64,000 nt of DNA from Psychrobacter sp. LV10R520-6 (GTDB lineage: Bacteria; Pseudomonadota; Gammaproteobacteria; Pseudomonadales; Moraxellaceae). The translations under genes and the position numbers were made by a program. Positions 17,726 to 26,169 of this stretch are shown here, one piece after another; the stretch's first letter is position 1; each line of letters begins with the position of its first letter. The notes under the pieces are model-generated. The model ran no database searches, was not told the origin of the DNA, and was given only the letters and a program-made list of their open reading frames with translations. The DNA lies in NCBI RefSeq assembly GCF_900182925.1, contig NZ_LT900024.1, forward strand, positions 558,001 to 622,000. The letters run 5' to 3'.

Positions 17726-18114
17726 AGATGGTCTCAGTAAATGATAGTTATGAGTCAGCAATTAGCTTGTTATGCGTGTACAAGAATGAGTGTAGCGTAA
17801 CTTTTGTTATTACACTATTTTATTTAAAGCCTGTTGTCTGAAGCTTGTGAACTCAAAACTGCCGTTTAATACTTAATATGTTCATTCCACTGCTCTAGTC
17901 GCAAGCACTCACGCCCTAATATAAAAGAAAATAAATACGCTACTATAGTCAGTACCAAATAAAGTAGATACACACATGGTTTCGTATAACTGGCAGAAAT
18001 TTTTCTAGCTTGCTGTGTGACTGCGTCACTTTTCGATGCTTCGAAAATTTCTACCAGCCATACTGTGTTCGTTTAAAGTGGCTCAACTATATAAACCGCA
18101 GTCGCGATACCCAT
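17726..18114. other. intergenic region with a palindromic repeat
   Basis: Non-coding. It should contain the lipase promoter and includes the imperfect palindrome at 17990-18057. No ORF is supported. Confidence 0.5.
17990..18057. repeat. dispersed imperfect palindrome, copy 1
   Basis: CTGGCAGAAATTTTTCTAGC (17990-18009) faces GCTTCGAAAATTTCTACCAG (18038-18057), and 17 of 20 positions pair. A related arrangement at 33212-33283 shares the AGAAATTTTT and AAAATTT.TACCAGC arms, suggesting a small dispersed family. Confidence 0.55.
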
Positions 18115-18167
18115 AAAAAAGCGCGTTCGTTTTATATTGATTTAATGACAATATAAAACGAACGCGC
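18115..18167 (-). terminator. very long terminator hairpin
   Basis: A perfect 19-bp stem (GCGCGTTCGTTTTATATTG at 18121-18139 and its complement at 18149-18167) with a 9-nt loop. On the minus strand TTTTTT follows it. It ends the transcript of the secreted TPR-like gene. Confidence 0.88.
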
Positions 18168-18271
18168 TGATAGTTTCAATTCCACGATAGCCTTTATTTC
18201 AAGACATTTTTTAACGTGATGGATTATTGCCAACTATGTCTAAATAGCTAAGTCTAAGGCCATCGTTAAAT

Positions 18272-19375
18272 TTAGGTGGTCGCCTTAATACTGATCTTAG
18301 GAGCGGGTAAATCCCAAATATAGAATTTACCGTCTTCAACCAGCTTGATTTGCTGACGAATAACGGCGTTATCAGGCATTTGTTGCTCAAGGCGACGTAG
18401 GCGCTCCAACGCTTTGTCACGTTGATCACTCAATAAATCTGACTGTGCCAAACTTTGTTCTGCTTCGGTATAACCAAGCGCTACGGCTCGATCTAGATAC
18501 TTTTGGCCTTCTTTAAAGCCGCCGCCTTCTGCCAGCATCATGCCATATATAAAGTTGGCTTCACCGCTCTCAGGGTTACTCTTGATGGCGCGATCGACAT
18601 ACTTTCCGCCGCGTACGGTGTAGTCTGAGCCTAAATCTAGGTTACGTCCCATGCCATTGAGTTTGGCGGCACGGATTAGCACGTCAAAAGAAGCGTTGGG
18701 CGCGCTAGCGTAAGGTTCAATCCATTCAGTTAATACTTTTATTTTTTCACGGGTATTATAACGCTCTGTACGGTTAGGGAAGTTTGGTGGGTAGTGGCGC
18801 GCGTTGGGAGACACTTCTGCGATAAAGTCATCAAGTAAGCTAACATCTAGCTTGTCCGTACTAAGACTTTGTTGTTGCGGTATTAGAATAGTCGGCACAA
18901 AGCTGATATCTGACACTCGCACTTGTGGTGATGGAACACTAGGGAGCTGTCCGCCGCTAATATCCACACCGGTACTGGTCATAGGCCCACGTTGATAGAC
19001 ACGAGTGGATCCTGTCAGCTCGGAGGTGTCAGGTACTGGTGTTGTCGCTTGAGGCTGCGCTGTTGATAGTGATTGTGCAGTATTAAATGGTATATTGCTT
19101 TGTTGTACGGCACTGGGTGTAGCGGTATTTGATTGTGCGTCAGTTTGAGCAGGGCTGACAGTGGCATTAGGCTGAGCGCGGCGAATAACTCGTGTGCTGG
19201 AGTCAACCGCGCTAGGGGCACTAATTATAGCAGGGGTAGTCGTTGCCGTTGCCGTGTCAGAATCGGCTGCAATCGCAGGGGCAGATAGCATCATCGTGCA
19301 TGCCGCCGCTAACGCAGTTAAAGTAGCAAACTTATGCGTCTTAGTAGAGGTGCTAGGCTGGCTTAGGACTTTCAT
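18272..19375 (-). CDS. secreted protein with a TPR/Sel1-like C-terminal domain, function unknown
   Basis: A 367-residue protein with a clear signal peptide (AAACTMMLSAPAIAA). Residues about 35-150 are low-complexity Ser/Thr/Ala/Gln. From about 170 a structured region begins, and residues about 225-345 look like helical repeats (ESGEANFIYGMMLAEGG, GQKYLDRAVALGYTEAEQSL, RDKALERLRRLEQQMPDN), typical of TPR or Sel1-like modules. I do not recognise the family. It probably acts in the periplasm as a protein-binding scaffold. A strong terminator follows. No operon partner was seen. Confidence 0.6.
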   Translation of the reverse strand: MKVLSQPSTSTKTHKFATLTALAAACTMMLSAPAIAADSDTATATTTPAIISAPSAVDSSTRVIRRAQPNATVSPAQTDAQSNTATPSAVQQSNIPFNTAQSLSTAQPQATTPVPDTSELTGSTRVYQRGPMTSTGVDISGGQLPSVPSPQVRVSDISFVPTILIPQQQSLSTDKLDVSLLDDFIAEVSPNARHYPPNFPNRTERYNTREKIKVLTEWIEPYASAPNASFDVLIRAAKLNGMGRNLDLGSDYTVRGGKYVDRAIKSNPESGEANFIYGMMLAEGGGFKEGQKYLDRAVALGYTEAEQSLAQSDLLSDQRDKALERLRRLEQQMPDNAVIRQQIKLVEDGKFYIWDLPAPKISIKATT

Positions 19376-19909
19376 AGAAACATTACCTTGTTTATTTAGT
19401 AGTTATTTATCAATTGGTTGGCAGTTATTTACGGTCATTGGCTTAAAATCGTACAAATTTTTATTACCCTAGCAAATTAACCTGAGCGTTATCAGTAGTA
19501 GGATTGTTAAAAGCAGACAAATTGAGCCTGCTTGACTATAAATTTAACTAGGGCGTGTTGAACATTCACAAATAAGCACTGCTGATAGCTAAAAGTGTTC
19601 CAGACAAGAGGCAAATCGACGATAATGCAGATGCCTTAGCTAGATTTGCTACACAGTATGGGGCAGTTTTAGCATCAGCCCTGAGGACGGAGTAAGCAAA
19701 GCACTGCTTTGCCCGTCCGCAAGACAAGAGCTATGCTCGCAGTTGGACAGGACTCTTTTTTGCCGCTACTTTGCCAAAACTATCCGCTTAGAATAACTAA
19801 ACTAGATATTTTTGACTTTGAATCGCCTAAAAAATAGTCTCTGTCAGTGCTATGGTCGAATGTTCAACACGCCCTAACAATGCCGTTGTAAATGTTGTTA
19901 TAAATTCTG
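19376..19909. other. intergenic region containing a MITE
   Basis: Between the divergently placed promoter of the TPR-like gene and the end of coq7. Most of it (19552-19874) is the MITE. No ORF is supported. Confidence 0.6.
19552..19874. mobile_element. MITE with 17-bp terminal inverted repeats and TA target duplication
   Basis: A 323-bp non-coding unit beginning GGGCGTGTTGAACATTC and ending with its exact complement, flanked by TA on both sides (19550-19551 and 19875-19876). The TA pair points to an IS630/Tc1-like mobiliser, although the A/T pair could also be part of the repeat. The interior holds a strong hairpin at 19685-19718, where GGACGG pairs with CCGTCC around GCAAAGCA/TGCTTTGC. There is no transposase, so it would depend on an enzyme elsewhere. 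Confidence 0.75.
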
Positions 19910-20554
19910 TTATAAATGATAAGCAGTGGCTTTCATGCGATTGGCCATCCAGCGCATAGTGTGGCGTACCGGTGGTGATAAGGCTGCGCCGCCACTTTCT
20001 AATGCTAACTCACGATGGTGTAATTCTTCAATATCCATTTGCGCTAGTATTTCTCGTGAGCGCGTATCTTGCGTGGGTAATTGCCCGATATGGTCTTGTA
20101 AATGCTCACTAACCTGCGCTTCGGTCTCCGCGACAAATCCTAAGCTAAACTCATTAGAGATGGCACCAGCCACGGCGCCAAGCCCGAACGACATGCCGTA
20201 CCATAATGGGGTAAAGACACTGGGATGACTGCCGAGTTCGTCTAGACGGGTCTCACACCAGACCAGATGATCGACCTCTTCTTCGGCTGATTGGTGCATG
20301 GCTTGCTTAACGCCATTGTCTTTTGCCGCAAATGCTTGCCCATGATAAAGACCCTGCGCACATACTTCGCCTGTGTGATTGATACGCATCAGGCCGGCGA
20401 CATGTCTTGCCTCGGTAATGGTAAGCTCGGGAATATCGTCATTACTGACGGGTAGCGGACGGGTGCTAGGGTTTGAATGTGGCACGACGGCTCGCAACGC
20501 CTTGTCAACGCCGAGTAGTAACTGGTCAATTTTGGATAAGGAACGCAGTGCCAT
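19910..20554 (-). CDS. coq7: demethoxyubiquinone hydroxylase Coq7
   Basis: A di-iron monooxygenase that hydroxylates 2-octaprenyl-3-methyl-6-methoxy-benzoquinol, the penultimate step of ubiquinone synthesis, at the inner membrane. The ferritin-like iron ligands are in order: INHTGEVCAQGLYHGQAF, EEEVDHLVWCETRL, VAETEAQVSEHLQDHI and IEELHHRELAL. The 214-residue length is usual. This enzyme replaces UbiF in many Pseudomonadales. The ATG has AGGAG upstream (TCAGGAGCTAATT). The MITE inserted about 35 bp past its stop. Confidence 0.95.
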   Translation of the reverse strand: MALRSLSKIDQLLLGVDKALRAVVPHSNPSTRPLPVSNDDIPELTITEARHVAGLMRINHTGEVCAQGLYHGQAFAAKDNGVKQAMHQSAEEEVDHLVWCETRLDELGSHPSVFTPLWYGMSFGLGAVAGAISNEFSLGFVAETEAQVSEHLQDHIGQLPTQDTRSREILAQMDIEELHHRELALESGGAALSPPVRHTMRWMANRMKATAYHL

Positions 20555-20769
20555 AATTAGCTCCTGATTACGTTGTGTATGAGATACTTGGGTATGATAA
20601 ATAGATTATCGCTATGTATAGTTCGAATGCGATAGTAACCGCTTATCAACAGTTAATAGATATTACTATAGCAAACAATGCGGATTATCGGCACGAAAAT
20701 TATCAGCTTAACGGGTCATTCAAAGGTTGCAGTTGTAACCGTTGCTTAGCGCTCGATTTTACCCCCTGT

Positions 20770-22122
20770 TTAATCTTGCCGACTGAGTTCCTCATCGTGG
20801 GTTTGTATGACCGCCTGTTTGATATGCTTATTAAGCTTAATATATAAAAATAATCCAAAGGCAATATTGAGTACTCCTGTGACTAAGAACAATTGTGGTA
20901 ATGTCAGTCCCAAGGTATTTAATACGACGATAGCAAAGATGGCTGAAGTGACCATAAATATGGCATTAAAGATATTATTCGCACCAACAATGCGTGCGCG
21001 ATGACTTCTGGGTGCATAGGCTTGCATCGAAGCATATAAAGGTACGATATATAAGCCGCCACTGAAGCCTAAAAAGAACAGGTCAGCAAATACGCGCCAG
21101 CTACCGACAATATTAAAAAGCTCGCCAACACCTAATAAGGTTTCAGTGTTGACATTGGTATTCACGCCAATATTCAATCCCGATAGAGAAAAGTACAAGT
21201 CAATAGCAAAAATACTTAAGCCGGCACTACCAAAGGGTAATAATCTCAAACTGACCTGATTTTTGGTAAAGGTTTTACATAGTAGCGAGCCGATAGAAAC
21301 CCCAACTGAAAACAAGGTTAGTAGGAAAATTACCACCGATTCATCACCATGCAAGATAACCTTGCTAAACTCTGGCGTTTGGGTCAAAAAGGTCGCTCCA
21401 TAAAACCAAAACCAACTATTACCTAAAATGACAAAGAATAAAAACGGCATCGAGTACAAGTAACGCACCGCCGACATACTAGTAGTAAAAATATTCCAAT
21501 TGATGATTAAGTTAGGTTGCATTGCTGGCATGATAGGGATAAAGCGCGCGGCCATATAACCTAACAGCGCCACTACCAAGACCGTCACGCTAATCCAATA
21601 CAGCGACTGTGGTAACTGCGTTAAGACACCAGCGATAATCATACCCAGTAAGATAGCCAGCGACGTGCCCATCTGAAATAGGCCGTTGGCACCGACTAAC
21701 TCATTCTCTTTCATCGCTTGCGGCAAATAGGCATATTTAATGGGACCAAAAAAGGTTGAGTGAGTACCCATCAAAAATAACGCCACAAATAATAGCGCAT
21801 ACCACTCAAATACAAAGCCCACTGCCGCGACCACCATAATGACTATTTCAAGCAGCTTAATGAATCGCGTTAGCTTTGATTTTTCGAACTTATCCGCAAT
21901 TTGCCCTGCCAACGCTGAAAATAAAAAATAGGGCAAAATAAATAGCATCGCTGCTAAGTTATTCAGAATACTGACCTCTACTCCCAGTTGAGTGGCAGCA
22001 GTATAAGTCAACACTAATATCAGCGCTTGCTTAAAAATATTATCATTAAAGGCCCCCAAAAACTGGGTAAAAAACATGGCGCTAAAACGGCGACGCTTAA
22101 ATAACTGAAACTGATTTGCCAC
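20770..22122 (-). CDS. MFS transporter, LplT-like
   Basis: A 450-residue inner-membrane protein with about twelve hydrophobic segments. It opens FKRRRFSAMFFTQFLGAFND, the signature of the lysophospholipid transporter LplT and the transporter half of Aas fusion proteins. ALAGQIADKFEKSKLTRFIK is the MFS loop 2-3 motif. LplT flips lysophospholipids inward for reacylation. No acyltransferase gene is adjacent here, so lysophospholipid transport is likely but unproven. A hydrophilic tail follows the last helix. Confidence 0.8.
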   Translation of the reverse strand: MANQFQLFKRRRFSAMFFTQFLGAFNDNIFKQALILVLTYTAATQLGVEVSILNNLAAMLFILPYFLFSALAGQIADKFEKSKLTRFIKLLEIVIMVVAAVGFVFEWYALLFVALFLMGTHSTFFGPIKYAYLPQAMKENELVGANGLFQMGTSLAILLGMIIAGVLTQLPQSLYWISVTVLVVALLGYMAARFIPIMPAMQPNLIINWNIFTTSMSAVRYLYSMPFLFFVILGNSWFWFYGATFLTQTPEFSKVILHGDESVVIFLLTLFSVGVSIGSLLCKTFTKNQVSLRLLPFGSAGLSIFAIDLYFSLSGLNIGVNTNVNTETLLGVGELFNIVGSWRVFADLFFLGFSGGLYIVPLYASMQAYAPRSHRARIVGANNIFNAIFMVTSAIFAIVVLNTLGLTLPQLFLVTGVLNIAFGLFLYIKLNKHIKQAVIQTHDEELSRQD

Positions 22123-22668
22123 GAAGACTCCTACAAGCGGGTAGCGTCTGATAAGTTGAGTGAACTGGCTATTATAAGACCAACGGGATACCGCTAACGC
22201 GATAAGACCAACGCATTGCCTGTGTCGATAATGTTATTTATTATTATCAATAGTATCAAAAACTTATCAAAATATAAGATAGGTTTTAGCAGTATTAGGC
22301 CGTATAATAGCAAGGCTTTGCCAGAAATACATGCGCCTGATGCTATGATTTAATAATTATCTAAGTTATGATTTGTAAGTTTTACGCGTCTGTATCATGA
22401 AAAACATGTTGGAATTATAAGCAGCGTTGTGAAATCATAAAAAATATTGTGAAGAGCCAAGCGCCAGCAGAGGCGTGCTACCGTTTAAGACTAACGGCTA
22501 AATGGTGCAAGTGGCATAGCATAAGCCAAATCACGCCCCAACAGAGCAGTCAAATAATAGCCACGTGCTATAAGTGTCGTTACCGCTAATACTTGGCAGT
22601 AACTATCGTCAGTAACTTTATAGCTTCAATAAATTTGTGCCGCCTGAGGCGAGAGGAAGTAAGTAATC
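22123..22668. other. divergent promoter region before tamA
   Basis: About 545 bp with no ORF. ATAAGACCAACG occurs twice within about 35 bp near 22175-22215. The tamA ribosome binding site (GAGAGGAAG) lies at its end. Nothing else was recognised. Confidence 0.4.
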
Positions 22669-25600
22669 ATGAGACGTCAGCCTTCAACTCTAGCGCGCAA
22701 CTTGCCCAGCAACTATTTTGCCCGTACCGCGTTATTTACCGCTCTCGCCAGCAGCTTATTTGGGTTTGGTATGTCACCCGCAATGGCCGCTGATGCCAGT
22801 GGTAATATGAATAGTAATGTCAATAACAGCGCTAATAACAATACTATTGATAGCTCGGAACAGCCTAGCTCAGATGCTCAGCTCGATGCGGCCTTGGATG
22901 CGTTACGCCTAAAAAAAGCAGTAGATCAAGGTATCATCGATCAATCGGTATTAGACGATCACAGCGAGCAAAATCTAAGTATTAAGCCTCAAAACAAACC
23001 AAAAATCCAACCAAATATTGGCAATAGCCTTAACAGCTCAGTTAGTTTGGACCGTTCAGATCGTTTGATCAATGCTCAACCGAATGTCTCCAATGAGGAT
23101 TTGCAGCAGCAAGCCGCCAGTGTACAGCAGCAGGGTTACCAGATGATGACTCCTGAACAAATTGAGCGCGAGCTTGCCGCTATGGATGCTCAAAATAATA
23201 GCGACTTCGATGATAATAACAGTGGCAATAGCGGTTTTGATGCGCCCGTTGCTACCTTAGACAGCCGCGAGGCGCCTATTGGTTTAGACGTCAGTTTAGA
23301 TGCGGCTAGTTTGCCAGCACCCACCAACCTTGATACTTTAGGCAAGTATGAGACGGTCGCCGAGCGTGCGGAGACTGCCGAGATTATGTCGCGCCCCATT
23401 AACGTCAGCGATTCTGTAAGTAGTGGACGCGTTGATGCGGGCGTCGATATCAATCAGCAATCTGCTCCCGCGCAAACGTTGTCGCAACAAGAGAGCAGTC
23501 CGGTCACCGGTACGGACAATAGGATAAGCGATATTCAAGCACAGACCAATGCGGGCAAGCTGCCAACCGCAGTAGATGAGCAAGATATACGAGCAGGTAT
23601 ATTGAATCCCGATGATTACCTGCCGGATTATGAAACCGCAACCGAGACCCAAGCAGTTAGCGATAGCGTCGCTCAGGCCACTAAATCAAAACCCCTTGCT
23701 CGTAACAGCGGCAATATCGTTAAACGCTTATACAATCGGTTTTTTAATGGCGGTGCTATGGCACTACCGAGCGTAGAAACAACGGTATATTTACAACAAG
23801 CCGCGTCTGACAATGCGATCAACGGCCAGCCAAAACTTATCAAGGCTGATGATGATATTCAGCCTATCAATAATATTAAAGCGGCTCTTGATGATACCAC
23901 CGTCCAATCTGTCGCTGACTTTACCGCTGCCCTACCGCGCTTGCGCCAAACAGCGTTAGATGCTGCAAAAGCCGTTGGTTATTATGATATTACCTTGCGT
24001 CTGCGACAACCAACTGCTGACACTGTTGATGTGATCATCGAAAAACTAGGTGAACCCGTACGCGTTGACAGTCGTACCGTCGATGTTCGTGGCGCAGGTA
24101 ATGAACAAGCGGAATTTCAAGTACTCGAAAAAACGCTACCACCGCTCGAGGGCGATGTGTTTAATCACCGGGTCTATAAAAATAGCAAAGCGGCACTTGA
24201 AGCGCTAAGTAATACTTACGGTTATTTTGATCAATCTTGGTTGAACAAATCGGTCGATATCATTCTGCCAGACAACATTGCTGATGTGTCTCTGATTTAT
24301 GATACGGGTGCTCGTTACGAGTTCGGTGACGTGGTGTTTTTTACTTATGACGAGGAAACAGGCACTTTAACTAAAGACCCTGATAAATTGCCTGTTGAGT
24401 TATCATTATTGCAGCAATTGTTTGACTTTGAAGAAGGCGACCTATTTTATCGCCCTGCGGTTACTAAATTTAGTAACGACTTAGCAGCGACCCGTTATTT
24501 TAATACAGTGAACGTTGAAACCATTTTGCCGCCTGATGAACGCAGCGCAAACAGTACTCTAGCTTTCGATAATGCGCCAGCAGGTGCTGATGATGATAAT
24601 GACGGCATTATAGATAGTGATGAAAATATGGTTTCTTCTAGTAATGACAACGTTGGCGAGTCATCAGTGAATATGGCGAACCGTCAGAGTGACACCAGTA
24701 CGGATGATGTTAATAACAATAATAACGACAACATCAATACCAATAGTGACACGTCTGTTAATAAGGCTGACATTGCGCCTATTGAGTTTGAAGTGGATGA
24801 AGAAACCAGTGCAAAGCTGCAAGCTATTAAACAAAAATCCGAGCGTTTAACCCGTCTGCCAAGCAATCGGGTGTTGGATGAAAAAGAGGAAAAAGCAGAA
24901 AATATTTTGGGCAAAATAAGCGACTCTATTAGCAATGTCGCCAAAAAGATATTTCCTGAAGAAGAAAGTATACTCGCTGATGAGAATTTGGTGCCACCAA
25001 CGCTTGAGGGTCGTAAAACCCCTGAGCAAGTACAAAACAGTAAGGAAGTACCGTTATACGTGTTTGTGTCTGCCAATAATCCGCGTGATGCACAAATCGG
25101 TATCGGCTACGGTACCGATACTGGTGTGCGCGCGACAGCAAAAATTGACTATAACTTACTCAATCGTAAAGGCTATCAAGCAGGAGCGGAGGTTGCGGTA
25201 TCAAGAATTAATAAAAACGTCACCGTCTATGGCAGTCGGCCTTGGAAACATCCGCTCAATGATATATTAGAGGCGCGTCTAACTTATGAAGAAGAGGTTA
25301 TCGATCAAGGTAAAGGCAACTTTGATCTATCCACCAAAACATTAAAAGCAGCGCTGGCACGGAATATTCGCCGCGACAACGGTTGGAACCGTAGTTATTC
25401 GGTACGCTACCGTTTAGATGAGCTAAAAACTGGCGTCGATGACGCCGATTTAGAGGATTTGCCGATACGTTTTACGTCCTCTAGTCCCAAACAAAGCGCA
25501 CTGCTATTCGGCTATGGCATAAATAAAACGGACGTTGATAATGCGGTCAATCCGACTCGCGGTATCCGCCAGTATTATTCTATTGAAGCAGGAGCGGACA

Positions 25601-26079
25601 AGGTATTAAGTGACACCGACCTTGTGATTGCCCGTGCTGGTGTCAGCGGTATTTATAGCTTTGGTGATGATAATAAGCATCAAGTGCTTGGTAGTCTAAA
25701 TGGCGGCTATATCTGGGCGGATAACTTCAATGAAGTGCCTTATAAGCTACGTTTCTTTGCTGGCGGCGATCAAAGCATTCGCGGTTATGACTATGAGAGC
25801 TTGTCGCCGATAGACAAAGGGTATCTGACGGGTGGGCAGATACTGGCCGTCGGTAGCGCTGAGTATAACTATGAGTTTAGACCTGGGTTTCGCGGTGCAC
25901 TCTTCACCGATGTGGGTAATGCTTATGATAAAGATTTCGATACCGAGACTAAGGTTGGCGTAGGGGTCGGCATTCGCTGGGCGTCACCAGTAGGCGTTGT
26001 GCGGGTTGATGTGGCCGCTGGTGTCACAGAAGAGAGTATTCCGATTAGACTGCACTTCTTTATTGGTTCGTCTTTATAA
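22669..26079 (+). CDS. tamA: translocation and assembly module outer membrane protein TamA, extended
   Basis: A BamA/Omp85-family barrel that works with TamB in outer-membrane protein assembly and phospholipid transport. A signal peptide ends at SPAMAA. Residues about 42-350 are a Gln/Asn/Ser/Asp-rich region. POTRA-like domains follow from about 385 (VKRLYNRFFNGG, then VESRTVDVRG-like strands) to about 620, then an acidic Asn/Asp insert (about 641-700), then the 16-strand barrel from about 790 with FFAGGDQSIRGYDYESL, the diagnostic lid-loop motif. It ends HFFIGSSL. At 1136 residues it is nearly twice the size of E. coli TamA. It is followed 90 bp later by tamB. Confidence 0.92.
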   Translation: MRRQPSTLARNLPSNYFARTALFTALASSLFGFGMSPAMAADASGNMNSNVNNSANNNTIDSSEQPSSDAQLDAALDALRLKKAVDQGIIDQSVLDDHSEQNLSIKPQNKPKIQPNIGNSLNSSVSLDRSDRLINAQPNVSNEDLQQQAASVQQQGYQMMTPEQIERELAAMDAQNNSDFDDNNSGNSGFDAPVATLDSREAPIGLDVSLDAASLPAPTNLDTLGKYETVAERAETAEIMSRPINVSDSVSSGRVDAGVDINQQSAPAQTLSQQESSPVTGTDNRISDIQAQTNAGKLPTAVDEQDIRAGILNPDDYLPDYETATETQAVSDSVAQATKSKPLARNSGNIVKRLYNRFFNGGAMALPSVETTVYLQQAASDNAINGQPKLIKADDDIQPINNIKAALDDTTVQSVADFTAALPRLRQTALDAAKAVGYYDITLRLRQPTADTVDVIIEKLGEPVRVDSRTVDVRGAGNEQAEFQVLEKTLPPLEGDVFNHRVYKNSKAALEALSNTYGYFDQSWLNKSVDIILPDNIADVSLIYDTGARYEFGDVVFFTYDEETGTLTKDPDKLPVELSLLQQLFDFEEGDLFYRPAVTKFSNDLAATRYFNTVNVETILPPDERSANSTLAFDNAPAGADDDNDGIIDSDENMVSSSNDNVGESSVNMANRQSDTSTDDVNNNNNDNINTNSDTSVNKADIAPIEFEVDEETSAKLQAIKQKSERLTRLPSNRVLDEKEEKAENILGKISDSISNVAKKIFPEEESILADENLVPPTLEGRKTPEQVQNSKEVPLYVFVSANNPRDAQIGIGYGTDTGVRATAKIDYNLLNRKGYQAGAEVAVSRINKNVTVYGSRPWKHPLNDILEARLTYEEEVIDQGKGNFDLSTKTLKAALARNIRRDNGWNRSYSVRYRLDELKTGVDDADLEDLPIRFTSSSPKQSALLFGYGINKTDVDNAVNPTRGIRQYYSIEAGADKVLSDTDLVIARAGVSGIYSFGDDNKHQVLGSLNGGYIWADNFNEVPYKLRFFAGGDQSIRGYDYESLSPIDKGYLTGGQILAVGSAEYNYEFRPGFRGALFTDVGNAYDKDFDTETKVGVGVGIRWASPVGVVRVDVAAGVTEESIPIRLHFFIGSSL

Positions 26080-26169
26080 CTAAATAAGTAAATGATAAGC
26101 TTAATAATCCATATCCATGCATTGCGTCCGATTATTATAAAAAGCTATTAGTCCCATTAATCGTATTGA

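Noticed and set aside
20614..20847. 77-codon plus-strand frame between coq7 and the MFS gene
   Set aside because: It overlaps the end of the convergent MFS gene and has neither a ribosome binding site nor a recognisable domain.
24684..25076. 130-codon minus-strand frame inside tamA
   Set aside because: Antisense shadow of the Asn/Asp/Ser-rich insert; no start signal or family.
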